This document shows positions 15,425 to 25,400 of a stretch of 64,000 nucleotides of DNA, one piece after another (position 1 is the first letter of the stretch; every line of letters starts with the position of its first letter). Location of the stretch: positions 496,001-560,000 of the forward strand of contig NZ_CP095481.1 of NCBI RefSeq assembly GCF_023023025.1. The letters run 5' to 3'. This DNA comes from Amycolatopsis sp. WQ 127309 (lineage in GTDB: Bacteria; Actinomycetota; Actinomycetes; Mycobacteriales; Pseudonocardiaceae). A program made the translations under genes and the position numbers. The notes under the pieces were generated by a model, which saw only the letters and a list, made by a program, of their open reading frames with translations, searched no databases and was not told the origin of the DNA.

Positions 15425-15838
15425 ATGAGGGATACCTACCTGCTCGGCGCGGCCGCGGATGCCACCGGCGGCCGGGTCGTGTTCCGCTCGGACTGCCCCA
15501 GCCGGCCGATCCTCGACCAGATCGCGGACAAGTGGTCCATGATGATCATGGCGGTACTGGAGCGGCCGACGCGGTTCAACGAGCTGATGCGCCGGCTGGA
15601 GGGGGTCACCCAGCGGGTGCTCACCCAGTCGCTGCGCCGCCTGGAACGCAACGGGATGATCCGCCGCACCGTGCTGCCGACCTCACCGGTCGGCGTCGAG
15701 TACTCCCTGACGCCGCTGGGCGAGTCACTGCGCGAGCCGTTCGGTCACCTCTACTCCTGGACGGTCGAACACAGCGCACAGATCCAGCAAGCTCAGCTGG
15801 CCTACGACCACGGCGCCGATTCGAGGTCCACGCCGTGA
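15425..15838 (+). CDS. HxlR-family transcriptional regulator
   Basis: 137 residues. Typical CPSRPILDQIADKWSMMIMAVL opening of the HxlR winged helix (conserved Cys near residue 23) and RFNELMRRLEGVTQRVLTQS recognition region. ATG at 15425 is chosen; upstream in-frame residues are charged and unlike the family. HxlR proteins often sense electrophiles through the conserved Cys. Its likely target is the divergent crotonase gene. Confidence 0.88.
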   Translation: MRDTYLLGAAADATGGRVVFRSDCPSRPILDQIADKWSMMIMAVLERPTRFNELMRRLEGVTQRVLTQSLRRLERNGMIRRTVLPTSPVGVEYSLTPLGESLREPFGHLYSWTVEHSAQIQQAQLAYDHGADSRSTP

Positions 15839-15847
15839 GCCCATTGT

Positions 15848-15859
15848 GAAAGCGCTTTC
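15848..15859. promoter_or_regulatory. LacI-family-type operator
   Basis: GAAAGCGCTTTC is a perfect 12-bp palindrome with a central CG, the hallmark of LacI/GalR-family sites that control sugar genes. It lies 188 bp before the secreted DUF4832 protein and just after the HxlR gene. No LacI gene is in the window. Confidence 0.55.
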
Positions 15860-16046
15860 TCACGCGAGATTCAATCATTCACGAACGGGCGGGAAATGAT
15901 CGATTGACCGTGTGGTCCGCGTCCTGCCCTCGGATATTGACCCCTGCGGCGTGCACGTCTAACGTTCGATCACTGTGGTCGGCTCCACCGAAGACGTCTT
16001 CCGCTGGGTGACGGCAGTCGCTCCGCGGGCGGGAACGGAGAAGCGC

Positions 16047-17729
16047 GTGCCGAAGATCGTGCGAGCCCTCGTGACGGCCCTGGCCCTCACCGGCGTCGCG
16101 GCCGTTCCCGCCGCCGCCGCGATCACCGGTCCGACGGTGACCAGCACCGCCACCACCGTCACCTACCAGATGAGCTACACCGGCGCGCCCGCGTTCGCGC
16201 GGGTCTACCTCGACGTCGACCGGAACACCGGCACGGGGTTCGCCCAGGGGGCGGTCGGCGCGGACTTCCTGCTGGAGAACGGATCCCTCTACCGGCACGC
16301 GGGCGGCGGATGGGCGTGGACGCCGGTGAAATCGGTGCCGTTCACCTCGTCGGGCGGGATCGCCCGCTGGACGGTGGACCGGGCCGACATCGGCGAATCG
16401 GCGAGCCCGAACGACGCCGACGCGGTGTTCCAGGTCGAAGCCCCGGTGGAGACCTCCGCCAAGATCACCTACACCTACACCGGAGGTGCGAGCGGTCCGG
16501 TCTACCAGCCCTCGGCCGACCTCATCGCCAACCCGGAACGCGGGCTCTACCACCACACCCAGGACTGCGACAAGGCCGACTTCTCCGCCGACACGCTGCG
16601 CCAGTACCGGGTCTCGCAGGGCATCACGCTGGTGATGTGCATCTTCTACCTCGCCGAGTACAAGGCCACGCCGATCGCCCAGAGCGCGCTGGACCGGCTG
16701 GGCCGGCAGTTCGCCGCGGCCCGCGCGGCGGGGGTGAAACTGGTGCTGCGCTTCGCTTACACGGCGTCGGACGCCGGAGACGACGCGCCGAAGGACCGCG
16801 TGCTCGGGCACCTGGACCAGCTCGCGCCGTACCTCAAGGCGAACGCGGACGTCATCGACGTGGTGCAGGCGGGGTTCATCGGCGCGTGGGGCGAGTGGTA
16901 CTACACGCGCAACTTCGGCAACGCGGGCGCGATCACCTCGGCGGACTGGGCGAACCGCAAGGCCGTGGTGGACAAGCTGCTGAGCGTCCTGCCCGCCACG
17001 CGGGCCGTGCAGCTGCGGACACCGAAGATCAAGCGCACCCTCTACGCGGGCGGCAACGCGCGGCTGGGCCACCACAACGACTGCTTCCTGGCCAGCGCGG
17101 ACGACTTCGGCACCTACGAGAACCCGTCCGTGGAGTACCCGTACCTGGAGAGCGAGACCCGGACGGTGCCGATGGGCGGCGAGACGTGCGCACCGAACCC
17201 ACCCCGTTCGGACTGCCCCACGGCCACGGGTGAGCTGTCGCGGTTCCACTGGACGTTCCTCAACACCGACTACCAGCAGGCGGTCCTGCAGTCGTGGGCG
17301 GCCCAGGGCTGCCTTGCGGACGTGACCAACCGCCTCGGCTACCGGTTCACGTTGCGCGACGGCACCTTCCCGGCCACCGCCGTGCGCGGGTCGGGCCTCG
17401 CGATCCGGCTCGGGCTCACCAACGACGGCTACGCGGCGGCGACCAATCCCCGCAACGTGGCTTTGGTGCTGCGCAACACCGCCACCGGGGCGGTGACGCG
17501 GATCCCGCTCGCCGCCGACCCCCGCACCTGGCTGCCCGGCGCGCAGACCGTGGCGCAAACCGTGACGGTGCCGTCGTCGCTGGCCCCCGGTACGTACGCG
17601 CTGCTGCTGGAGCTGGCCGATCCCCTGCTGCCCACCCGGCCCGAGTACTCCGTGCGGACGGCAAACACGGGCCTCTGGGACGCGGCGACCGGGTTCAACG
17701 ACCTCCGGTCCTCGGTGACCGTGTCGTAG
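16047..17729 (+). CDS. Secreted DUF4874/DUF4832 protein (glycoside-hydrolase-like)
   Basis: 560 residues from GTG 16047, which has GGAG six bases upstream and starts exactly at the signal peptide (VPKIVRALVTALALTGVAA, cleavage near AAAA). Order: a beta-sandwich (about 25-150); DUF4874 beginning at ADLIANPERGLYHH with a TIM-barrel-like VKLVLRFAY strand and FIGAWGEWYYTRNFGN; DUF4832 at the C-terminus. DUF4874/4832 proteins are presumed carbohydrate-active, but no substrate is established. The LacI-type palindrome upstream supports a sugar-related role. Confidence 0.8.
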   Translation: MPKIVRALVTALALTGVAAVPAAAAITGPTVTSTATTVTYQMSYTGAPAFARVYLDVDRNTGTGFAQGAVGADFLLENGSLYRHAGGGWAWTPVKSVPFTSSGGIARWTVDRADIGESASPNDADAVFQVEAPVETSAKITYTYTGGASGPVYQPSADLIANPERGLYHHTQDCDKADFSADTLRQYRVSQGITLVMCIFYLAEYKATPIAQSALDRLGRQFAAARAAGVKLVLRFAYTASDAGDDAPKDRVLGHLDQLAPYLKANADVIDVVQAGFIGAWGEWYYTRNFGNAGAITSADWANRKAVVDKLLSVLPATRAVQLRTPKIKRTLYAGGNARLGHHNDCFLASADDFGTYENPSVEYPYLESETRTVPMGGETCAPNPPRSDCPTATGELSRFHWTFLNTDYQQAVLQSWAAQGCLADVTNRLGYRFTLRDGTFPATAVRGSGLAIRLGLTNDGYAAATNPRNVALVLRNTATGAVTRIPLAADPRTWLPGAQTVAQTVTVPSSLAPGTYALLLELADPLLPTRPEYSVRTANTGLWDAATGFNDLRSSVTVS

Positions 17730-17756
17730 CGCCGCCTCGATCGGCGACGCGGCGGT

Positions 17757-17807
17757 GCCGTCGGGCTTGCGCGCGGCCGTGTCGAGGCCGCACGCAAGCC
17801 CGACGGC
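17757..17807. terminator. Bidirectional terminator between converging genes
   Basis: Long inverted repeat: GCCGTCGGGCTTGCG on the left pairs with CGCAAGCCCGACGGC on the right, extended by GCGGCC/GGCCGC with one bulge. It lies between the DUF4832 and I36-like genes. Confidence 0.75.
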
Positions 17808-17812
17808 GCGAC

Positions 17813-18370
17813 TCAGCAGGGGTCGATGTGCCAGACCGGCGTCCAGTTGTAGTTCTGGTTGTTGGACTTCGCGGTGAACTTGTCGGCGATGCCGTAGTAC
17901 TGCGTGTAGAAGTACGTCACCGTGCCCGGCGTCTGGTTGTCACCCCACGAGCCGTACCCGTTCCAGTTGGGCAGGTCGATGCCACCGCAGGTGTACATCG
18001 CGATCTGGGAACCGGTGCCGTGCGGGCCGCTGTAGACGCACAGGTACCCGGGTGCCGTCCCGCCGTCGCAGGGTCCGGACGCGGCCGTGGCGCTCAGGTT
18101 CCGGGGATGGGCCTCGCCGGGCAGGGCGGCTCTGAACTCGGCGCCGGTCGCGGTCTTGACCTCGTTGAGCCCGGTCTGCTGCCCGGATGTCCTTGCGAGG
18201 TACCGGTTCACCTCGCCCTGCAGCCAGCCGACCTGGCCGGCGGTCAGGCCGGCCCGTGTCCCGTCGGCCGCGAACCGCGTCGCGGCCGAGGCCGGTGCCC
18301 CGGACAGCACCGTCGCGGCGACCGCGGCCAGCGCCGCGACGGCGAACGTCTTCCGAAAACCGAACCGCAT
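17813..18370 (-). CDS. Secreted peptidase-inhibitor I36-like protein
   Basis: 185 residues. Signal peptide of about 29 residues (AVAALAAVAATVLSGAPASA). C-terminal half has GYLCVYSGPHGTGSQIAMYTC and Cys-rich beta segments as in inhibitor family I36 (Streptomyces metalloproteinase inhibitor-like, beta/gamma-crystallin-like fold), ending WHIDPC. The N-terminal half (about 30-90) is helical and unassigned. Start ATG at 18370 has AGGAGGAGCTCC just upstream. Whether it inhibits a protease or is a structural secreted protein is not decided by sequence. Confidence 0.75.
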   Translation of the reverse strand: MRFGFRKTFAVAALAAVAATVLSGAPASAATRFAADGTRAGLTAGQVGWLQGEVNRYLARTSGQQTGLNEVKTATGAEFRAALPGEAHPRNLSATAASGPCDGGTAPGYLCVYSGPHGTGSQIAMYTCGGIDLPNWNGYGSWGDNQTPGTVTYFYTQYYGIADKFTAKSNNQNYNWTPVWHIDPC

Positions 18371-18396
18371 GGTGGAGCTCCTCCTGTTTCGGGTGA

Positions 18397-19083
18397 TCAG
18401 CGCCGCTGCCGGCGCTGAAGTGCGATGGCGGCCGCCCGGCGGCCCGGCTCGGCGGGATCGACGACGACACCCGCGCCTTCACCCGGCCGGCCCGCCCAGG
18501 CCGTGATCTTGTCCGCCACCCGCCGCAGCGCCGGGTCGCTCGGCGGGACGTCGATCTGGAACCGGGATTCCTGCACCGGGACGCAGTCGGCGCCCCACCG
18601 CACGACTCCCTCGCACTCGGCGACGATGTCGCGGATGACCGCCACGCCGGGTGGGAAGTAGCCACCGGCCACGCCGTCCGGGTAGGCCGCGGGCCGGATC
18701 GCGATCGCCGTGCCCGACCGGTGGTTGCCCGCCTCCGCCGTCGACGCGGCCCGATCGGCGCGGTAGCCGGTGAGCTCGTCCTGGCGGACCGTCGCGTCGA
18801 CCTCGTAGAGGTAGCGCCGCAGGCAGTGGACCAGGATCACCGTCGCCGGTCCCGGACACAGCGAAACGGTGAGGTCACTGCCTTCCACGAGGGTCGTCAC
18901 GGCCGACGGGAGCACCGGCCAGCCGTTGGCCGTCGAGGCCGCGGTCCCGTTCCGGGGCGCCGCGGACGCCGTCGCGGCCGGCAGACCGGCCACGGCGCCG
19001 CCGGCCAGGGCGAGGCTCGACAACAGCACGCGACGGCGGGAAAGCCCCGCCGGGCCGTCGGGGTCGGACAGTCGGATGGTCAT
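18397..19083 (-). CDS. Tat-exported protein resembling a degenerate M15 peptidase
   Basis: 228 residues. The N-terminus has twin arginines (SRRRVLLSS) and a hydrophobic stretch to TASA, a Tat-type signal. The core shows NHRSGTAIAIRPAAYPDG and VRWGADC...ESRFQID. In M15C D,D-/L,D-carboxypeptidases the zinc site is SxHxxGxAxD and a later H; here the Asp is Ala and the late His is Arg, so catalysis is doubtful. ATG at 19083 overlaps the stop of the DUF1906 gene by one base, so the two are co-translated. Assignment to M15 is by motif similarity only. Confidence 0.55.
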   Translation of the reverse strand: MTIRLSDPDGPAGLSRRRVLLSSLALAGGAVAGLPAATASAAPRNGTAASTANGWPVLPSAVTTLVEGSDLTVSLCPGPATVILVHCLRRYLYEVDATVRQDELTGYRADRAASTAEAGNHRSGTAIAIRPAAYPDGVAGGYFPPGVAVIRDIVAECEGVVRWGADCVPVQESRFQIDVPPSDPALRRVADKITAWAGRPGEGAGVVVDPAEPGRRAAAIALQRRQRR

Positions 19084-21383
19084 CAGCCCTCCTGGGTGAC
19101 GAGCGCGGCGAGGGTCTCGCCGAAGCCTTGGCAGAACGGGTCGAGCACGGAGTCGGGCAGGGAGTTGGGCTGCGCGGTGGGCACCCCGCCGGTCGTCTCG
19201 ATGAGGTAGATCCGGCCGAGGGCGATCACGGTGTCGTCGGCCCGCAGCAGGGCCTCCCGCGCGAAGGCCGCGACGCTGGCCGCGGTGCCGCCCAGCCGGT
19301 CCTGCACGAACCGCTTCAGCCTCGTGGTGTAGCCGCCGAGGAGGTGGTCCTGCATCGCCTGCACGATGGTGCGGCCCCCGCGGACGGCCGTGGCGATCGT
19401 GTAGGCGGTGGAGTCCTCGAGCAGGTCCGTGAGCTTGAACGTGCCGGTCGTGTCGTCGATCCTGGCGAGCCGTTGCCGGCAGTAGTCGTACCCGGAGGCG
19501 ATGCTGTCGCTGTCGCGGCGCCATTCGCCGTAGAACGTGTAGAGGTCACCGGCCCAGCCGGCGACGTCACCGCGGTTGAACGCGACGCCGGGCGGCGGCG
19601 GGATCAGGTAGGCGCCGTTGCAGGACGCGCCGAAGTGCGCCGGGTCGATGACGATCCCGTAGAACGGGTCCGGCATGTTCGCGACGTGGGTGATCCCGTG
19701 CGCGGTCGCGTACTGGATCCAGTTCTGGTCGATCGGCCCGATGAGCTGGTCGAACTGGGCGTTGTCGTAGTCCCGGTGCCGCAGGTACTGCATGACCAGC
19801 AGGTTCGGATCATTCTGCCCGTAGCCGACGGCGGCGTCGTAGATCTGCTGGAGGCTGTCGAGGAACAGCTGGACCTGGCCGTCGCCGGTGCCGCCGACCA
19901 CGGCCGTGCCCGGGTCGGTGCCCGGCTGCCAGACGTCCTTGTCGATCTGGATCGCGCCGGTCCCGGAGCCGGCGGTGGTCGTCTGGATCTGGTTGAACGC
20001 CCAGTTGGCCGGCAGCGGGAACCCGAGGTTGCCGGAGAACCCGGTCGACATGCCGGACACGAACGACCAGCGAGCCAGCGTCGTCCGGGTCACCTCGGCG
20101 CAGACGTTGCGCGAGCCGTAGACGCCGTGCAGGTAGCGCTTTCCGCGGCTCGCCAAGCCGGCGACGACGCCGCGGAAGTAGGGCACGACGTAGGCGTCGA
20201 TGTCCTCCTGCGTCGCGTCGTAGTCGACCGCGAAGTAGATCACCGTTCCGGGCGCGAACCCGTACCCGGCCGCCGCGTCGTGCGCAGCCGTCGCGTCGGC
20301 GACGCCCTGGGACTGGGTGAAGTAGCCGCGTTCGCCGCCGTTGTACTGCGAGATCGGGAACACCCGCAGCCCGCCGTCGAAGATGGTCTGCAGCTCGCCC
20401 GGCTTGATCTTCTTGTCCAGCCCGCCGGGTACCTGGTCGAGGTACCGGCCGACGGCGAAGTAGCCGGCGGCCTTCAACGCGGCGGCGCGCGCCGCGGTGA
20501 CCGTCGTGCTGCAGTCGCAGGCGCTGCCGGGCCGGGTCGGGTCCCCGGTGGAGACCAGCAGCTGGGCCCAGGTGGCGAAGTCGGCCTGGGACGTGAGGTG
20601 CAGCGCCGAGAAACCCTGGAAGTCCGCGACGTCGGCGGCGAGGTCCGCGTCGAACGTGCCGGTGAAGCCACCCCGGTTGTTGAACACCATCGCCGCGCTG
20701 AAGAGCTGGACCCAGATCCCGGTCGAGCCCTGCTGCACGGTGTGGACGCGCAGCCCGTTCTGGGTGGTCGGCCCGAACGTGCCCGTCGCCAGGTCGTCGC
20801 TCAGCCCGAGCTCGTACTGGATCGCCATCAGCAGGTTCTTCTGGACGTCACGGGAGAAGTGCCCGTCGCACGGCATGACGAAGAAGTCGCGGCGCGGGAG
20901 GTAGCGGCCGTTCAGCCACTGCTGGACCGCGCGCACTTCGGGGCTGCCGCCGGACACCACGACGTAGGCGTCCATGGTCAGCAGGGCCTTCATCAGCTTC
21001 GGCGAGTTCTGCGACCACGACGTGCCGAGCCCGGCGTTGGCGGTCATCCCGAGCACGGCGGACTGCGTCGTCGAGTCGAAGTAGCCGCTGATCGAGCCGG
21101 CGTTGTACCCCTTGCAGTAGCAGGCGCTCTGGACGATCTTGACGATGTTCCGGTTCGTTTCGGTGTACGGGACACCGCCACGCGCGGTCAGGGCCGCCAG
21201 CGTCCCCGGGCCGAACGACGTCGAGAGCGTGGTGATGCCGATTTCGCGCTGCAGCGCCATCGTCAGCGAGTACATCGTCGACCACCCGGTGCGGCCGTCT
21301 TCAGGGCACCGCTGGTAGCCGGCCGCGGCCGTGTACGTCGCGTTGACCCATTGCTGGGCCTGAAGAACCATCTGATCGACCAC
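19083..21383 (-). CDS. Large DUF1906 (Rv2525c-like) glycoside-hydrolase-like protein
   Basis: 766 residues from GTG 21383 (GGAG six bases upstream; the GTG at 21389 would overlap the ribosome site). Residues 1-280 contain peptidoglycan-binding-like repeats (TSFGPGTLAAL, GTFGPTTQNGL, GTFDADLAADVADFQ). DUF1906 begins near 285 (CDCSTTVTAARAAALKAAGY) with VIYFAVDYDAT and HGVYGSRN, the GH25-like barrel with catalytic acidic residues. A helical C-terminus (about 500-766) is unassigned. No signal peptide is evident. Its partner is the downstream M15-like Tat protein. Confidence 0.78.
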   Translation of the reverse strand: MVDQMVLQAQQWVNATYTAAAGYQRCPEDGRTGWSTMYSLTMALQREIGITTLSTSFGPGTLAALTARGGVPYTETNRNIVKIVQSACYCKGYNAGSISGYFDSTTQSAVLGMTANAGLGTSWSQNSPKLMKALLTMDAYVVVSGGSPEVRAVQQWLNGRYLPRRDFFVMPCDGHFSRDVQKNLLMAIQYELGLSDDLATGTFGPTTQNGLRVHTVQQGSTGIWVQLFSAAMVFNNRGGFTGTFDADLAADVADFQGFSALHLTSQADFATWAQLLVSTGDPTRPGSACDCSTTVTAARAAALKAAGYFAVGRYLDQVPGGLDKKIKPGELQTIFDGGLRVFPISQYNGGERGYFTQSQGVADATAAHDAAAGYGFAPGTVIYFAVDYDATQEDIDAYVVPYFRGVVAGLASRGKRYLHGVYGSRNVCAEVTRTTLARWSFVSGMSTGFSGNLGFPLPANWAFNQIQTTTAGSGTGAIQIDKDVWQPGTDPGTAVVGGTGDGQVQLFLDSLQQIYDAAVGYGQNDPNLLVMQYLRHRDYDNAQFDQLIGPIDQNWIQYATAHGITHVANMPDPFYGIVIDPAHFGASCNGAYLIPPPPGVAFNRGDVAGWAGDLYTFYGEWRRDSDSIASGYDYCRQRLARIDDTTGTFKLTDLLEDSTAYTIATAVRGGRTIVQAMQDHLLGGYTTRLKRFVQDRLGGTAASVAAFAREALLRADDTVIALGRIYLIETTGGVPTAQPNSLPDSVLDPFCQGFGETLAALVTQEG

Positions 21384-21497
21384 TGACACTCCTCGGGCTG
21401 CGCGGCACTGCGCAGAGCCTGCGGGAGCGATCCCGGGACCGGTCCCGATCGTCGAGGACAGGTCCCGTCCCTCGACCCGGGTGGCCGGCGTCGGACT

Positions 21498-22283
21498 TCA
21501 GCCGAAGATCCGGGTGTGGGCCGTGAAGACCGCGTCGCCCGGGAAGTCGCCGCGGAGGATGCGCTGGTGCAGTTCGCGCAGGACCGCTCCCGGCTCCACT
21601 CCCAGGGTTTCCACCAGGTGGCGGCGGATCTGCAGGTACGCCTCCAGCGCTTCGGCCCGGCGGCCCGCGTGCGCCAGGGCCCGCATCGCCTGTGCCCACA
21701 GGCTTTCCCTCAGCGGGTTGCGTGCCGCGAGCTCCCGCAGCTCCGACGCCGCCTGGTCGTGTTCGCCCAGTTCCGCGTGCACCTGTGCCTGGCGCTCGGC
21801 CAGCGTGGTCCGGCGGTCCTCCAGCGCGAGCAGTTCGGCGTGCAGCAACGCCCCCACCCGCAGGCCTTCGCCCGCGCGGCCGCGCCACAACGCCGACGCC
21901 TGCTGGTAGTACTCCAGCGCGTCCGAATACCGGTGGAGCCGGGCGGCCGCCTCGGCCGCCGACGCGTAGCGGTCGAACAGGTCCAGGTCGCGTTCGCCGG
22001 GCTCGACGCGCAAGAGATAACCACCCGCGCGGGTGAGCAACCGGTCCTCCACGTCACCCGCTTCGCGGAGGCAGCGGCGCAGGCCGGCGACGTACGTGCG
22101 GAGGTTCGACTCCGGGCTGGCCGGCGGGGTGTCCCAGACGGCTTCGGCCAGGTAGTCGACGCTGGCGAGTTTGTTCGCACGAACCAGCAAAGCGGCGAAC
22201 ACGGCACGCTGCCGCGGCCCGCCCAGCTCCGCGGTCCGCCCGTTTCTTCGCGCCTCCAGCGGTCCGAGCAGGTCGAATCGCAT
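21498..22283 (-). CDS. SARP-family transcriptional activator
   Basis: 261 residues. N-terminal OmpR-type winged helix (MRFDLLGPLEARRNGRTAEL; LRTYVAGLRRCLREAG, about 1-95) followed by a bacterial transcriptional activation domain (about 98-245) with DLDLFDRYASAAEAA and LYRELH-like LVETLGVEPGAVLREL. This is the small-SARP layout. SARPs activate secondary-metabolite genes by binding direct repeats near -35. Its target here is unclear; the DUF1906 gene follows 115 bp downstream on the same strand. Confidence 0.9.
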   Translation of the reverse strand: MRFDLLGPLEARRNGRTAELGGPRQRAVFAALLVRANKLASVDYLAEAVWDTPPASPESNLRTYVAGLRRCLREAGDVEDRLLTRAGGYLLRVEPGERDLDLFDRYASAAEAAARLHRYSDALEYYQQASALWRGRAGEGLRVGALLHAELLALEDRRTTLAERQAQVHAELGEHDQAASELRELAARNPLRESLWAQAMRALAHAGRRAEALEAYLQIRRHLVETLGVEPGAVLRELHQRILRGDFPGDAVFTAHTRIFG

Positions 22284-22467
22284 CGAGTCCCCCTAGTCTG
22301 CCCCTCGTTACGCATAGTGCTACGCCGGTACCTCAACGCACAACGGCAGTTCGGGAAACGCGGTCCGGCGTCACAGTGCCGGGCCTGGGCGGAATCTGGG
22401 CAAGATCTGGGCACGGCCCGGCGCATGCTTTCCCCGACCGGATGCGGCACGAGGGGACTAAGAGCTC

Positions 22468-25400
22468 ATGGCCAGGTCGTCCAGATTCGCCGCGTTCGCG
22501 GCCGCCCTGCTCATCGCGGGCCAGATCGCCGGGTTCACGCACCCGGCGGGCGCCGAGCCGGCCGCCGCCACGGCGAGGGCCGCGGCGCTGCCCTCGACCC
22601 CGACGAACTACGCCTACGACGCGGCCGGCCGCGTGAAGGGTGTTTCCCAGAGCACGGGTTCGGGCGCCGCCGCGCGGTACAACTACGACGATTCGGGCAA
22701 CGTCACCTCCATCGACCGCACCGTCGCTTCGGCGCTGTCGGTGTCGAGCTTCGTCCCCGCGCGAGCCGCCGCCGGCGCGAAGGTCACCGTCGCCGGCACC
22801 GGGTTCGCCGCCACGGCCGGCGCGAACACCGTCAAGTTCGGCGGGACGACCGCCACCGTCACGACGGCGAGCTCCGCCTCCCTCGAGGTGACCGTGCCCA
22901 CGGGCGCGGTCACCGGCCCGGTCACGGTGACGACCACCGCGGGCACCGCGACCAGCCAGCAGTCCTTCACCGTCGACGCGGTCACCGCCGCCCCGGCGGT
23001 CACCGGCTTCAGCCCCGCGACCGGCGTCGCCGGCACGGCGGTCACCGTGACCGGCACCGGGTTCGCCCCCGTCGCGGCCGACGACACCGTGACGTTCGGC
23101 CTCACCCGCGCCCGCGTCACCGCGGCCACGGCCACCAGCCTCACCGTGACCGTCCCGGACGCGGCCACCTCCGGCCGGATCACCGTCGCGACGCCCAGCG
23201 GCACCGCCGCGGTGTCCGGCACCGACTTCGTCGTCGTGCCAAGGGGTTACGCCGTCGCCGACGTCGGGTCCGCGACGCCCCTGGCGGTCGACGGCACCGC
23301 GGCCACGGTGTCCGTGGCCGCGTCGGGCAAGGTCGCGCTGCTGCGGTTCGCCGGCACGAAGGGCCAGCGGCTGAGCCTCGGGCTCACCGGCTCGACGATC
23401 ACCACCGAGTACTCGGTCGCCGTCTTCACGCCGTACGGCGCGCCCTTCGCCCGCAACGACTACGACGCGCCCCGCCTGAGCACGTACCTCTACGGCGGTT
23501 ACGAGCTGCCGCCGCTGCCCAGCAGCGGCGTCTACCAGGTGGTCGTCGACCCCAGCGCGGCCGGCACCGGCTCGGTGACCGCGACGCTGTCCAGCCGCGT
23601 CACCGGCACGCTCGACCCCGCCGGCGCCGGGGTCACCGTGGCCCTCGCCCGGGCGGGGCAGCAGGCGGAGCTGACGCTGCCGGTGACCGCGGGCCAGCAC
23701 ATCGGTGTCGGGTTCAGCGGGTCGACCTTCGCCGCGAGCACGCAGCTCACGCTGTCGGTCAAGGAACCCAACGGCACCCCGCTGCTGTGGAACGCGCAGG
23801 GCTCCACGCGCGGCCTGCTCAAGTCCGACGGCGGTGGCGACTACGACTTCGTGCCGAGCCAGACCGGCACCTACACGCTGGTGGTCGGCTCGACGGACGC
23901 CACCACCGGCTCGCTGACGGTCACCGCCTCCCCGGCCCTCGAAGCGGGCGCGATCACCCTCGGCGCGCCGAAGAACCTCGCGCTCTCCCGGCCCGGCCAG
24001 GACGCCCGGCTCACCTACGCGGGGGTCGCCGGCCAGCAGCTCAGCCTCGACTTCGACCAGTACACCTTCGGCTACTTCCCCTACCTCACGGTCACCAAGC
24101 CGGACGGCTCGGCGCTCTACGCGGGCCCGTCCGGCTACCACGCCGACTTCCCCGCGCTGCCGGTCGACGGCGTCTACGTGATCACGGTGAGCCCGCAGTC
24201 CACCACCGGGTCCGCGACGCTGCTGCTGACCACCCGGCAGGACGCGGGCACCCTCACCACCACCGGCCCGGCCGTCACCGTGAACCTCCCGCAGTCGGGG
24301 CAGACGGCGTCGCTCGCCTTCACCGCCACGGCCGGCAGCGGGCTGTCGCTCGCCTTCACGAACTGGACGCTGCCCGGGACGGTCCTCGCGCAGGTGATCA
24401 AGCCGACGGGAGAGGTCGAAGCGGCCTACGACGTCGGCTCGCTCAGCACGTTCTGGTTCGTGCCCGGGGCTTCCGGCGCGTACCGCCTGCTGCTCACCCC
24501 GGACGGGTCCGGCGCCGGTTCCGCCGCCGTGACGCTGTCCGCGGAAACCGCGGGCGGCACCGTCACCGTCGGCACCCCGAAGACGGTTTCGGCGACCCGG
24601 CCCGGCCAGACCACCCGGCTGAGCTTCACCGGGACCGCGAACCAGCGGCTCAGCCTGGCTTTCCCGTCCTACGGCTTCACCTACTACCTGGGCGTCATGG
24701 TCATCCGGCCGGACGGCGGGCTGCTGCGGAACGGGACGATCACCGCCACGCAGGTCGACCTCGGGCCGCTGCCGGCCGCCGGCACCTACCAGATCGTGGT
24801 GTACCCGTTCGCCGAAACCGGTACGGCGCAACTGACCCTGGCCGAACGGACCGACGCCGGCACCGCGACCGTCGGCGGGGCCGCGAAGACGATGACCGTC
24901 GCGCAGGCGGGCAAGTACGTCGAAACGTCCTTCACCGCGACGGCGAACCAGCGGCTGTCGATCGGGTTCACCAGCTGGACCTTCCCCGCGGCCGGCTACT
25001 TCCGCGCCCGCGTGGTCGACGCGAACGGCGTCGAGAGCGCGGACATCCTCGTCTACAAGAGCGGCGCCGTCGACACCAAGGTCGGCGCGGCCGGGACGTA
25101 CCGGCTGATCCTCGCCCCGGGGGCGAACGCGACCGGCTCGGTTTCGGCGACGCTGTCGCAGCAGCTCGACGGCGGCGCGATCGCCTTCAACACCGCGAAA
25201 ACCGTGACGATGAGCCGCGCCGGTCAGAGCGTCCGGCTGACGTACGCGGGGACCGCGGGCCAGAACCTCTCGCTCACCTCCACCAGCACGACGCTGCCCT
25301 ACTACCCGTACGTCGAGGTGCGCAAGCCGGACGGCACGGTGCTGACCCAGCACGCCGGCGCTGCGTCGGTGCCGATCGCGACGCTGCCGGTCACCGGCAC

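Noticed and set aside
19128..21386. Plus-strand 752-residue open frame opposite the DUF1906 gene
   Set aside because: Arg/Val/Gly/Asp-rich antisense translation typical of GC-rich genes; no domain or signal.
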